Assembly: GCF_900199185.1 (NCBI RefSeq)
Contig: NZ_OBMI01000003.1
Location: 248,001-312,000, forward strand
DNA from: Sphingomonas guangdongensis
GTDB taxonomy: Bacteria; Pseudomonadota; Alphaproteobacteria; Sphingomonadales; Sphingomonadaceae
DNA length: 64,000 nt
Direction: 5' to 3'
In this document: piece by piece, positions 54,462-62,972 of the stretch
Position numbering within the stretch: position 1 is the stretch's first letter
Layout: the number at the start of each line of letters is the position of its first letter
The notes under the pieces: model-generated
Databases searched by the model: none
Told to the model about the DNA's origin: nothing
Seen by the model: only the letters and a program-made list of their open reading frames with translations
Made by a program: the position numbers and the translations under genes

Positions 54462-55301
54462 ATGCGCAACGCGCTGTCCGTGGACGTCGAGGAATGGTTC
54501 CAGGTCGGCGCGTTCGAGCGCACGATCCGGCGTGACGACTGGGCGGGTCTCGAAAGCCGGGTGGAAAGCAACACCGATCGCGTGCTCGACCTGTTCGCCG
54601 CGGCCGGCGTCACCGGCACCTTCTTCACGCTCGGTTGGGTGGCCGATCGCTGCCCAGCCCTGATCCGGCGCATCGCCGCCGCCGGCCACGAGGTCGCGAG
54701 CCACGGCTGGGACCACCAGCGCGTCTTCACCATGGATGCAGAGACGTTTCGCGACGACCTGCGCCGCGCGCGCTTTGCGCTCGAGGACGCGGGCGGCGTT
54801 GCGATCACAGGCTACCGCGCGCCGAGCTTCTCGATCGACGCACGCACGCCCTGGGCGCACGCCGTTCTCGCGGAGGAGGGCTATGCCTACTCCTCCAGCG
54901 TCGCGCCGCTCACCCACGATCATTACGGCTGGGCAGAGGCGCCGCGAACCCCGTATCGCCCGGTCGCGGGCGCCGAGCTGATCGAGCTGCCCGTCACCAC
55001 CATGCCGGTCCTGGGCAAGACCGTGACCGCCGGCGGCGGCTTCTTCCGGTTGCTGCCGAGCGTCTTCACCGCGCGTGCTATCCGGGCGAGCAATGCCGCG
55101 GGCGCCGCCGCGGTCTTCTACTTCCACCCGTGGGAGGTCGATCCCGGCCAGCCGCGCGTCCGCGCGGCGCCGTTGCGCTCGCGCGTGCGTCACTATGCGA
55201 GGCTAGGCGCCATGGCGGGGAAGCTCGACAGGCTGGTGCGGGAACACGACTGGAGCCGCGTCGACCAGGTGGTCGCCGGGGCCGCGCGGTCGCTTTCGTG
55301 A
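54462..55301 (+). CDS. XrtA system polysaccharide deacetylase
   Basis: This is a 279-residue NodB-domain enzyme that likely removes acetyl groups from the EPS. NALSVDVEEWFQV gives the catalytic Asp and metal-binding Asp, HEVASHGWDHQ the two metal-binding histidines, and GYRAPSFSID the Arg motif. FYFHPWEVD near the C-terminus carries the catalytic His. No signal peptide is seen, as in other members of this subfamily. The stop overlaps the FemAB gene start (GTGA). Confidence 0.92.
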   Translation: MRNALSVDVEEWFQVGAFERTIRRDDWAGLESRVESNTDRVLDLFAAAGVTGTFFTLGWVADRCPALIRRIAAAGHEVASHGWDHQRVFTMDAETFRDDLRRARFALEDAGGVAITGYRAPSFSIDARTPWAHAVLAEEGYAYSSSVAPLTHDHYGWAEAPRTPYRPVAGAELIELPVTTMPVLGKTVTAGGGFFRLLPSVFTARAIRASNAAGAAAVFYFHPWEVDPGQPRVRAAPLRSRVRHYARLGAMAGKLDRLVREHDWSRVDQVVAGAARSLS

Positions 55302-56362
55302 ACGCGCCGCTGCTGGAGCGCCCGGTAGCCGTGCGGCAAGCGGGCTCTGACGACGATACTGCAGTCGCGGCCTATGTCGAGGCACACGCCGACGGTACCC
55401 CCTTCCACCTTCCGGCCTGGAGCGCGGCGGTGGCCGAGGGCTGCGGCCAGCGCTCCCATTTTCTGGTGGCAGAGCGCGGGGATGGGGCGATCGCGGGCGT
55501 TCTCCCGCTGACGCTGGTGCGCTCCCCGCTGTTCGGCGCGGCGCTGGTGTCGGCGGGTTTCGGCGTTGGCGGGGGCGTGCTCGCCGACGATGCCGGTGCG
55601 GCCCGCGCGCTTGCCGCGGCCGCCTGGCGCTTCGCGGAGGCGGAGGGTGTCACTTCGCTCGAGCTGCGCGGTGGAGCGTCGCCCGACGCAGCCTTCCATA
55701 CCGACGCGGTGAGCTACCTCGGCTTCGTTCGTCCGCTCGCCCCCGATGACGAGGCGCAGCTCGCTGCCATCCCGCGCAAGCAGCGGGCGGAGGTGCGGCG
55801 CTCGTTCGCCAACGACTTGACGGTCACGACCGGCGTTACTCCGCTCGACCGTGCGGCCCACTACCGGGTCTACGCCGAGTCGGTCCACAATCTCGGCACC
55901 CCCGTCTTTCCCCGCCAGCTGTTCGCCGCCGTGCTCGACGCGTTCGCGGGTGACGCCGATATCCTGACGGTACGGCAGGGCGGTGTCGCGCTCGCGAGCG
56001 TGATCAGCCTCTACTGGCGTGGGACGGTCTATCCCTACTGGGGCGGCGGTACGGCGGCGGCGCGCGGCGCGCGCGCGAACGACGCGATGTACTATGCGCT
56101 GATGAACCACGCGCGGGCGCGCGGCTGCGCCCGCTTCGACTTCGGCCGGTCGAAGGTCGGCACGGGAGCGGCGGCCTTCAAGCGCAATTGGGGGTTCGAG
56201 GGCGTGCCGCTCGCCTATCACGTACGCACCGAGGATGGCGCTGCGCCGCGCCAGGTGAATCCGCTCGATCCACGTTATGCGCGCAAGATCGCGCTGTGGA
56301 AGCGGCTGCCGCTCCCGATCGCCACCTTCCTCGGCCCGTTCATCGCGCGCGGGCTCGGCTGA
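55298..56362 (+). CDS. FemAB-like XrtA/PEP-CTERM system-associated acyltransferase
   Basis: The 354-residue protein has a double GNAT fold like FemAB peptidyltransferases. DGTPFHLPAWSAAVAEG is the N-terminal signature, IPRKQRAEVRRSF the central one and CARFDFGRSKVGTGAAAFKR the C-terminal one. FemAB relatives transfer aminoacyl groups. Here it may add an amino acid or amine to the glycan or lipid carrier, which would fit a ligase and decarboxylase in the same island. GTG at 55298 is set by the 4-base overlap. The glycosyltransferase begins immediately after the stop. Confidence 0.9.
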   Translation: MNAPLLERPVAVRQAGSDDDTAVAAYVEAHADGTPFHLPAWSAAVAEGCGQRSHFLVAERGDGAIAGVLPLTLVRSPLFGAALVSAGFGVGGGVLADDAGAARALAAAAWRFAEAEGVTSLELRGGASPDAAFHTDAVSYLGFVRPLAPDDEAQLAAIPRKQRAEVRRSFANDLTVTTGVTPLDRAAHYRVYAESVHNLGTPVFPRQLFAAVLDAFAGDADILTVRQGGVALASVISLYWRGTVYPYWGGGTAAARGARANDAMYYALMNHARARGCARFDFGRSKVGTGAAAFKRNWGFEGVPLAYHVRTEDGAAPRQVNPLDPRYARKIALWKRLPLPIATFLGPFIARGLG

Positions 56363-57568
56363 GTGGGCGAGGTCCTGTTTCTGGCGCATCGTGCACCGTT
56401 CCCGCCCGACCGCGGCGATCGCATCCGGGCCTATCATGTCGTAAGGCACCTCGCCGCTCGCCACCGGGTGCATCTGGTCGCCTTTGTCGATGAAGCGGGC
56501 GAGGCGGATCACCCTGACCTGACCGCGATGGCAGCGTCGCACACGCTGGTCACGCGCACCAAGTCGCGGCCGCGCGCGGCGGTCGAGGCGCTGGCGAGCG
56601 GCCGATCCGTGTCGGTTGCCGCCTTCGCCGATGCCGCGATTGCCCGTGCGGTCGCGCGGGTGCTCGCCGAGCGGCCGATCGACGCGGTCTACGTCTACTC
56701 GAGCGCGATGGCACAGTATCTGCCGCACGGCCCGCGACCGCGCACGGTCATGGACTTCTGCGACGTGGACTCGGTGAAATTCGGCGAGTACGCGCGCGCC
56801 GCCGGGCCGGCGGGCCGCTGGCTCTACGCGCGCGAGGAGCGGCTGCTCGGCGCCTTCGATCGCGGCGTCGCCGCCGGTGCCGATGCCAGTCTGTTCGTGA
56901 GCGCGGCGGAGGCACAGCTGTTCCGCTCAATCGGCGGTACCGGCAACATTCAAGTGGTGGAGAACGGGATCGATACCGCCTTCTTCGATCCCGTCGTCGC
57001 GGTGGAGGAGGTGCCGGCTGCCGAGCCGCTGATCGTCTTCACCGGCCAGATGGACTATGCCCCGAACGTCGCGGCGGTTTCGTGGTTCGCCAACGACGTG
57101 CTGCCGCTGATCCGCGCGCGCCAGCCGACCGCCAGTTTCGCGATCGTCGGTCGCGCGCCTGTCGCGGAGGTGCGGGCGCTCGGCGAGCGGCCCGGCGTGA
57201 CCGTGACGGGCGAGGTTGCGGACGTGCGCGGCTGGCTGAAGGCGGCGTCGGTCGCGGTGGCGCCGCTGCGGATCGCGCGCGGCATCCAGAACAAGGTGCT
57301 GGAGGCGATGGCGATGGCGCGACCGGTCGTCGCGACGCCTGGCGCCGCTGAGGGGATCGACCACGCCGGGACGCTGTGTGTCGCCGATAGCGAACAGGCG
57401 TTCGCGCAGGCGGTGAGCGGACTGCTCAGCGATCCGGTGCGCGCCGTCACGCTCGGCCGGGCGGCGCGTGCCCGGGTGCAGGCGCGCTACGGCTGGTCCG
57501 CACGCCTCGCCGGTCTGGACGCTCTGCTGGGCCTTGAGGACGCAGGCGAGTGGGTCCGCACGGGATGA
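56363..57568 (+). CDS. PEP-CTERM/XrtA system glycosyltransferase (GT4-like)
   Basis: The 401-residue enzyme has the GT-B fold. FLAHRAPFPPDRGDRIRAYH is the exosortase-linked signature at the N-terminus. VVENGIDTAFF, IVFTGQMDYAPNVAAVSWF and the nucleotide-sugar site VAPLRIARGIQNKVLEAMAM with the E-x7-E-type element form the C-terminal domain. It should add a sugar during EPS synthesis. The start is GTG at 56363, directly abutting the previous stop. The stop overlaps xrtA by 4 bases (ATGA). Confidence 0.93.
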   Translation: MGEVLFLAHRAPFPPDRGDRIRAYHVVRHLAARHRVHLVAFVDEAGEADHPDLTAMAASHTLVTRTKSRPRAAVEALASGRSVSVAAFADAAIARAVARVLAERPIDAVYVYSSAMAQYLPHGPRPRTVMDFCDVDSVKFGEYARAAGPAGRWLYAREERLLGAFDRGVAAGADASLFVSAAEAQLFRSIGGTGNIQVVENGIDTAFFDPVVAVEEVPAAEPLIVFTGQMDYAPNVAAVSWFANDVLPLIRARQPTASFAIVGRAPVAEVRALGERPGVTVTGEVADVRGWLKAASVAVAPLRIARGIQNKVLEAMAMARPVVATPGAAEGIDHAGTLCVADSEQAFAQAVSGLLSDPVRAVTLGRAARARVQARYGWSARLAGLDALLGLEDAGEWVRTG

Positions 57569-59085
57569 CTGCCGTGTACCCCGCCGGCCACTTCGACGCG
57601 GCGCGCGGCGCCGGGTGGAGCACTGCGCTCGCGCTGCTCGCGGCCGCGTGGACGGCGCTGCTGGTGCTGTTCCACCGCGACGTCGCCGACCTCGCCTTCA
57701 TCTATTGGAATTCGACGACGTTCGGACACTGCCTGTTCGTGCCGCCGGTCATCGCCTGGCTGGTCTGGCAGCGCGGGGCCGAGGTGCGGCGGCTCGTTCC
57801 GGCGGGCTGGTGGCCCGGGCTCGGCCTGGTCGCGGCGGGCGCGGCTGGGTGGTGGCTGGGGGAGGTCGCCGGGGTCGCCGGCGCGCGGCACCTGGGGCTC
57901 GTAGTCATGCTGCAGGGCGCGGTCGCTGCCGTGCTCGGATGGCAGGTCGCCCACGCGCTGCTTTTCCCGCTCGCCTGGATGGTGTTCCTCGTCCCGTTCG
58001 GCGAGTGGCTGGAAGGGCCGCTCCAGTCCGTAACGGTCGCGATGATCGTGCCGCTGCTGCACGTCGTCGACGTGCCGGTCGCGGTCGACGGCGTGCTGCT
58101 GACCATTCCCAATGGCTACTTCGAGGTCGCCGAGGCGTGCTCGGGCGCTAAGTTCGTCATCGCCATGCTCGCCTACGGCACACTCGTCGCCAACGTCTGC
58201 TTTGTGTCGTGGCGGCGTCGGGCCCTGTTCATGGCTGCCGCGCTGATCGTGCCGGTGATCGCCAACGGCCTGCGCGCGTTCGGCACCATCTACGCCGCGC
58301 ACCTCACCTCCGTCGAGGCCGCGACCGGGTTCGACCACATCGTCTACGGCTGGATCTTCTTTGGGGGCGTGATGGCGGCGGTGTTGGCGATCGGCTGGCG
58401 CTGGTTCGACCGCGATCCTGACGCCGCGTGGATCGACGTGGCGGCGCTCGCCCGGCCGGTCCACGGCACGATTGACGGCTGGACGGCGAGCGGCGGCGTC
58501 ATCGGCGTCGCCACCATCGCCTTTGCCGCCGGCGTCCTCACCGTTGCGCGCGCCGACGCGCTGCCCACGCAACTGTACCTGCCGGCGGTACCCGGCTGGG
58601 CCCGCGTCGAGACCAGCCGCACGGTACCCTGGACACCCTATTACCCGACCGCCGACCATCAGCTGTTCGGCCGCTACGGCGACCAGGCGGGCGCCCGCGT
58701 CGATGTGGCGGTCGCGGTCTATGCGGGGCAGCGCGAGGGCCGTGAGCTGATCGCCTTCGGTCAGGGCGTGCTGCGTGAGAACGATCGCTGGGTGAAAGTG
58801 TCCGACGAAGCGCCGCTTGCCGGCGGCCGGGCCGAGCGGATCACCGTGCCCGGGCCGGTGGTGCGAACGGTCGTGACTTGGTATCGGTTGGCCGGAGTGA
58901 CCACCGCCAGCGAGCAGCGCGTGAAGATCGAGACGTTGAAGGCCAAGGTGCTGGGCGGCCAGCAGCGCGCCGTCGCGCTCCACCTGTCGGCCGAGGGACC
59001 GCGTGCCGCCACTGCCATCGCCGCCTTCCTCGCCGCCGCGGGCGGGCCGGAGCGGATCGCCGCGCGCGTCGCGGACGCGCGCTGA
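57565..59085 (+). CDS. xrtA: Exosortase A with fused EpsI domain
   Basis: This is a membrane transpeptidase-like protease that cleaves PEP-CTERM tails and transfers the protein to a surface acceptor. The 506-residue protein has about eight membrane helices in residues 20-300. Catalytic residues are Cys192 (VAEACSGAKF), Arg237 (ANGLRAFG) and His258 (FDHIVYGW). The C-terminal ~200 residues are the periplasmic EpsI domain, fused as is usual in XrtA. ATG at 57565 fits the 4-base overlap with the glycosyltransferase. No PEP-CTERM substrate gene is in the window, so its targets lie elsewhere. Confidence 0.96.
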   Translation: MTAVYPAGHFDAARGAGWSTALALLAAAWTALLVLFHRDVADLAFIYWNSTTFGHCLFVPPVIAWLVWQRGAEVRRLVPAGWWPGLGLVAAGAAGWWLGEVAGVAGARHLGLVVMLQGAVAAVLGWQVAHALLFPLAWMVFLVPFGEWLEGPLQSVTVAMIVPLLHVVDVPVAVDGVLLTIPNGYFEVAEACSGAKFVIAMLAYGTLVANVCFVSWRRRALFMAAALIVPVIANGLRAFGTIYAAHLTSVEAATGFDHIVYGWIFFGGVMAAVLAIGWRWFDRDPDAAWIDVAALARPVHGTIDGWTASGGVIGVATIAFAAGVLTVARADALPTQLYLPAVPGWARVETSRTVPWTPYYPTADHQLFGRYGDQAGARVDVAVAVYAGQREGRELIAFGQGVLRENDRWVKVSDEAPLAGGRAERITVPGPVVRTVVTWYRLAGVTTASEQRVKIETLKAKVLGGQQRAVALHLSAEGPRAATAIAAFLAAAGGPERIAARVADAR

Positions 59086-60965
59086 TGTGCGGGATCGCGG
59101 GGGTCTTCTACCCCGCCACGCCGCGCGCCGTGGATCCTCAGCGGGTCGCGGCGATGACCCGCGCGCTCGCGCACCGCGGTCCGGATGGAGAGGGGATATG
59201 GACGGCGCCGGGTGTCGGCCTCGGCCACCGCCGCCTCTCCATCATCGACGTCGCCGGATCGCCGCAGCCGATGCATGCGGGCGCGCACTCGATCGTCTTC
59301 AACGGTGAGATCTACAATTTCGCGGAGCTCCGCACCGAGCTGGAGCGCGCCGGCGCGCGGTTCACCACCAGCGGCGACACGGAGGTGCTGCTGCAGGGCT
59401 GGCGCGTGTGGGGTGAAAAGCTGCTCGATCGGCTGGTCGGCATGTTCGCCTTCGCAATCCACGATGCCGACGCCGGCCGGCTGGTGCTGGTTCGCGACCG
59501 GTTGGGGGTCAAGCCGCTCCACTATGTCGAGCTCTCCGACGGCGGGGTCGCGTTCGCGTCCGAACTGAAGGGCCTGCTTGCCCATCCGCTCGTCCGCCGT
59601 GAGGTCGATCCGCGCGCGATCGAGGACTTCATGGCGCTGGGCTATGTGCCCGACCACGCCTGCATCGTCGCGGGCGTGCAGAAGCTTTCCGCCAGCAGCC
59701 TGCTCGTGTTGGAGCGCGGCAAGTCCGTACCGGCGCCGCGCCGCTGGTGGGACATCGACTTCTCGCAGCGCGCGACCGGGTCGGTCCGCGACCTGGAGGC
59801 GGAACTTGTCGAGCGGATGCGCGCCGCCGTCACCTCGCGCATGGTAGCCGACGTGCCGCTCGGCGCTTTCCTGTCGGGTGGGGTCGACAGCTCGGCGGTG
59901 GTGGCCCTGATGGCGGAGACGTCCGCGCGTGCGGTCAAGACCTGCTCAATCGGGTTCGCCGAGGCGGACCACGACGAGACACGCTATGCCCGGATGGTCG
60001 CGGAGCGGTTCGCGACCGACCACCGCGAGCGGATCGTGCGCAGCGACGACGTCGCGCTCATCGACGAGCTTGTTCACGCGTTCGATGAGCCATTCGCCGA
60101 CGCCTCCGCACTCGCCACTTACCAAGTCTGTGCCCTCGCGCGGGAGGAGGTGACGGTCGCGCTGTCCGGCGACGGCGCCGATGAGGCGCTCGCGGGCTAT
60201 CGTCGCTACCGCTTCCACGCGGCGGAGGAGCGGGTCCGCGGCTTGCTGCCCGGCGATCTGCGCGGTCGCGTGTTCGGAGCGCTCGGGCGCGCCTATCCGA
60301 AGGCAGACTGGGCACCGCGGCCGCTCCGCGCGAAGTCGACGCTGCTGGCGTTGGCCGCCGACGGTGCCGAGGCTTATGCGGCGGCGGTCGGTGTCACCAG
60401 CGCGAGCGGGCGGGCGCGGCTCTACACCGATTATTTCCGTCGCATGCTTGCCGGACACCGTGGTGAGGACGCGATGGTCGCGACGATGCGGGCTGCGCCC
60501 GCGCGCACCGCGCTCGACGCGGCGCAATACGCCGATCTGCACCACTGGCTGCCCGGCGACATCCTGACCAAGGTCGACCGGACCAGCATGGCCGTCAGCC
60601 TCGAAGCACGCGAGCCGCTGCTCGACCACCGGCTGCTGGAGTTCGCCGCCACGCTGCCTGACGGCGTGCGAATCCGGGGCGGGCAGGGCAAGTGGCTGAT
60701 GAAAAAGGCGCTGCAGCCGTGGCTGCCGCGCGAGGTGCTCTACCGCCCCAAGATGGGGTTCGTGACCCCGATTTCCGCCTGGTTTCGCGGGGCGCTCGCC
60801 GACGACGCGGCGGCGCTTGCGAAGTCACCGGTGCTCGGCGACTGGTTCGTGCGGGCCGAACTCACCCGGCTCGCCGACGACCACCGCAGCGGCCGGTCGG
60901 ATCACGGGCGGACACTGTGGCAGCTCACGATGCTGGAGCGGAGCCTGGCGCGGCTGTTCGCCTGA
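59085..60965 (+). CDS. XrtA/PEP-CTERM system amidotransferase (asparagine synthase-like)
   Basis: The 626-residue class II glutamine amidotransferase has Cys2 (MCGIAGVFYP) as the glutaminase nucleophile. An ATP-pyrophosphatase synthase domain follows with the PP-loop FLSGGVDSSAVVALM and later ALSGDGADEALAGYRRY. The family is specific to exosortase loci; it likely amidates a carboxyl group on the EPS sugar or on an acyl group rather than making free Asn. The start shares one base with the xrtA stop (TGATG). It is the last gene of the right arm, followed by a repeat remnant. Confidence 0.93.
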   Translation: MCGIAGVFYPATPRAVDPQRVAAMTRALAHRGPDGEGIWTAPGVGLGHRRLSIIDVAGSPQPMHAGAHSIVFNGEIYNFAELRTELERAGARFTTSGDTEVLLQGWRVWGEKLLDRLVGMFAFAIHDADAGRLVLVRDRLGVKPLHYVELSDGGVAFASELKGLLAHPLVRREVDPRAIEDFMALGYVPDHACIVAGVQKLSASSLLVLERGKSVPAPRRWWDIDFSQRATGSVRDLEAELVERMRAAVTSRMVADVPLGAFLSGGVDSSAVVALMAETSARAVKTCSIGFAEADHDETRYARMVAERFATDHRERIVRSDDVALIDELVHAFDEPFADASALATYQVCALAREEVTVALSGDGADEALAGYRRYRFHAAEERVRGLLPGDLRGRVFGALGRAYPKADWAPRPLRAKSTLLALAADGAEAYAAAVGVTSASGRARLYTDYFRRMLAGHRGEDAMVATMRAAPARTALDAAQYADLHHWLPGDILTKVDRTSMAVSLEAREPLLDHRLLEFAATLPDGVRIRGGQGKWLMKKALQPWLPREVLYRPKMGFVTPISAWFRGALADDAAALAKSPVLGDWFVRAELTRLADDHRSGRSDHGRTLWQLTMLERSLARLFA

Positions 60966-60972
60966 CCAACCA

Positions 60973-60997
60973 TTCGTGCTGAGCCTGTCGAAGCACG
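60973..60997. repeat. Short remnant of the TTCGTGCTGAG repeat
   Basis: CGTGCT and AGCACG form a 6-bp stem around GAGCCTGTCGA, preceded by TT. The sequence resembles the inner end of the large repeats at 8739-9034 and 21778-21893. It lies 8 bases after the amidotransferase stop, between convergent genes, so may act in termination. Confidence 0.5.
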
Positions 60998-61021
60998 TTG
61001 ACCTGGGAGCGGATCGGCGGA

Positions 61022-61207
61022 TCAGTGCAGCTTGGCGATCGACAGTCCGTCGGCCTTCGCGCGCTCCTTCACCGACTCCTCGCTGCGGGTCAGCGCCTTG
61101 GCGATTGCGCGCAGCGCCATGCCCTTCTTCGCCAGCGTGTGAAGCTTCTGCACCTCCGCCGGTGTCCAGGGTTGCTTGTGCCGCTCGAAGCCGTCGTTCT
61201 TAGCCAT
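61022..61207 (-). CDS. Small HTH/SANT-like hypothetical protein
   Basis: The 61-residue basic protein contains a single helix-turn-helix-like segment, PWTPAEVQKLHTLAKKGMAL followed by AIAKALTRSEESVKERAK. This resembles SANT/Myb-like or homeodomain-like small proteins of alphaproteobacteria. DNA binding is likely but the target is unknown. It overlaps the MAPEG gene by 8 bases, suggesting coupled translation. Confidence 0.7.
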   Translation of the reverse strand: MAKNDGFERHKQPWTPAEVQKLHTLAKKGMALRAIAKALTRSEESVKERAKADGLSIAKLH

Positions 61208-61631
61208 GGAACACCGCCATAGCGGCGTGGAGCGTCAATGCCACCAGGCAGACGGTGGAAGCCCCGAACAGCGCCAGCCGGACGATCACGCGGTTGAACG
61301 TCGCCTGCACCAGGCTGTGAAGGATGCGGAGCGTCACATAGCCCCACGCCAGCCAGGCATTGGCGCCGTTTCCCGTGCCGGTGAGCGCGATCACGCCGGC
61401 GACCGCGTAGAAGATCGTCGGCTGCTCCATCAGGTGATTGTAGTTGTGGATCGGCCACTGCGCCTTAGGCGGCAGCGCGCGGTCGGCATCGCTGCCCTTG
61501 CTGCCGGTCAGCTTGCGGACGTCGATACCCGCCGCGCGCATCGCGGGCATGCGGACCAGAATTGCCCAGAGCAGCACCACCAGCGTCCAGGCGATCAGGA
61601 CGACGACCGGTTGCAGGATTGCCTGGCGCAT
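61200..61631 (-). CDS. MAPEG family membrane protein
   Basis: The 143-residue protein has four hydrophobic segments and the MAPEG hallmark HNYNHLMEQPTIFYAVAG with the conserved Asn, Glu and Pro. This membrane family includes glutathione-dependent enzymes; the bacterial role is mostly unknown. The start is ATG at 61631. The 150-base gap upstream holds a palindromic repeat (61700-61775). Confidence 0.88.
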   Translation of the reverse strand: MRQAILQPVVVLIAWTLVVLLWAILVRMPAMRAAGIDVRKLTGSKGSDADRALPPKAQWPIHNYNHLMEQPTIFYAVAGVIALTGTGNGANAWLAWGYVTLRILHSLVQATFNRVIVRLALFGASTVCLVALTLHAAMAVFHG

Positions 61632-61699
61632 GACGAAACAGCCTCCCCCGAGTGGTCGGGGGAGGCTGCCCTACTCGGTTGTGATTGGCAACGGTTCTG

Positions 61700-61775
61700 C
61701 GTTCCCGCGAAGGCGGGAGCCTAGGGTCTCGTAGCGCAGCGCTTACCGCTCTTGGCTCCCGCCTGCGCGGGAGTA
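61700..61775. repeat. Palindromic repeat (TCCCGC-GCGGGA type), copy 3, divergent variant
   Basis: The left half has TTCCCGCGAAGGCGGGAGC and the right half GGCTCCCGCCTGCGCGGGAG, inverted about a variable centre. It is a cousin of the repeats at 6785 and 22587, with CCCGC in place of CCCGGC. It sits between the MAPEG gene and the deoxyhypusine-synthase-like gene. Confidence 0.7.
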
Positions 61776-61781
61776 CAAGCC

Positions 61782-62861
61782 TTACGAGAAGAGCTTCGCC
61801 CAGCCACGGACCGGGCGGTCCTTCCAGTGCCCGCGGTGATACGCGTCGGACGCCAGCAGCGGCATGACCGAGCCCGCTTCCGCGAACACCATCTGCTCGA
61901 TACCGGTGTTGACCTTGCCCCAGCTCGCCGCCTCCTGGAGGGTGGAGGAGGAGCAGGCGCCGTCGCGCACGTCGGCGACGGTGATCTGGACCGCGTACTT
62001 GTGGACCTCGACGTCCTCGTGGCCCAGGATCTCGGCGCAGACGACCGTGTCCTGGATAAAATTCTTCGGCACGCCGCCACCGATCATGAGCAGGCCGGTG
62101 GTGCCCGCCTCGATCTTGATCTGGGTGAGCTCGCGGAAGTCGGCGATCGCGTCGAGCATCATGTACGGGCGGCCTTCCTTGGCGGCGTCGACCTGGTGCT
62201 TGACCAGACCAAAGCCGGCCGAGGAGTCGACGAACGCCGGGCAGAAGATCGGCACGTCATGCTCGTAGGCGAGCTTGACCAGGCTGTTCTCCTTCTTGCC
62301 GTGCTCGACCAGATACTTGCCCATCTCGCGGATGAACGCGCGGCTCGAGTACGCCTTCGGCTCCAGGCTTTCCGCGATCTTGTTGATCGTGAAGTCGCAG
62401 TCCTGCAGCTGCTCCTCGTCGATGTAGGTATCGTAGATGCGGTCGATGTAGAGCGAGCGCAGCGTGTCGTCGTCCGGGATCTCGAGCGCCTGATAGTGCT
62501 TGTGACCAAGCCCCTCGAAGAAATCCATGTCGACGATGGTCGCGCCCGTCGCGACGATCACGTCGACCATGTTGCTCCGGACCAGTTCCGCGTACAGGTC
62601 CATGCAGCCGCCGGCCGAGGTCGATCCGGCGACGACCAGCACCACCGTGCAGTCCTTGTCGGCCAGCATGTCGTTGTAGATCTTGGTCGCGCGGCCGAGA
62701 TCGCGGCTGGTGAAGCTCATGTCGGCCATCGCGTCGACGATCGGGCGCGCGTCGAACGACTTGATGTCGATGTGCTTGACCTGCTTGCTCAGCAGCTCGG
62801 CCTTGCGCGTGTCGTTAATGGGCGCGTTCGCGGCCGCGGTCTTGGTCAGGGTGTCAGTCAC
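61782..62861 (-). CDS. Deoxyhypusine synthase-like polyamine enzyme
   Basis: The 359-residue protein is a bacterial member of the deoxyhypusine synthase family. VVLVVAGSTSAGGCMDLYAEL and VDVIVATGATIVDMDF form the NAD-binding part. The active lysine is in LLMIGGGVPKNFIQ, aligned with the enzyme-imine Lys of human DHS, and EAASWGKVNTG follows. Bacteria lack eIF5A, so such proteins act on polyamines; homospermidine synthesis or a guanidino analogue are the known options. The neighbouring ornithine-decarboxylase-like gene supports putrescine as substrate. The start is GTG at 62861. Confidence 0.88.
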   Translation of the reverse strand: MTDTLTKTAAANAPINDTRKAELLSKQVKHIDIKSFDARPIVDAMADMSFTSRDLGRATKIYNDMLADKDCTVVLVVAGSTSAGGCMDLYAELVRSNMVDVIVATGATIVDMDFFEGLGHKHYQALEIPDDDTLRSLYIDRIYDTYIDEEQLQDCDFTINKIAESLEPKAYSSRAFIREMGKYLVEHGKKENSLVKLAYEHDVPIFCPAFVDSSAGFGLVKHQVDAAKEGRPYMMLDAIADFRELTQIKIEAGTTGLLMIGGGVPKNFIQDTVVCAEILGHEDVEVHKYAVQITVADVRDGACSSSTLQEAASWGKVNTGIEQMVFAEAGSVMPLLASDAYHRGHWKDRPVRGWAKLFS

Positions 62862-62922
62862 GAGGGGGTTCTCCCGCAGTCGATGCCGGCGTCGTTCAAA
62901 GGGGACGCGGAAACCCGTAACG

Positions 62923-62948
62923 CGGCGGAGCGCGTCTGCGCTCCGCCG
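62923..62948 (-). terminator. Perfect 11-bp hairpin after the ornithine-decarboxylase-like gene
   Basis: CGGCGGAGCGC and GCGCTCCGCCG flank a GTCT loop, 24 bases past the decarboxylase stop on the minus strand. Only a weak T-rich stretch follows. It may end or attenuate transcription before the deoxyhypusine-synthase-like gene. Confidence 0.5.
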
Positions 62949-62972
62949 GTGATCACGTGTTGCGGTTAACGG

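Noticed and set aside
43953..60965. Claiming the exosortase island as a wholly new system
   Set aside because: Exosortase A loci with these families are established; only the chemistry of the ACP module and the regulation remain open.
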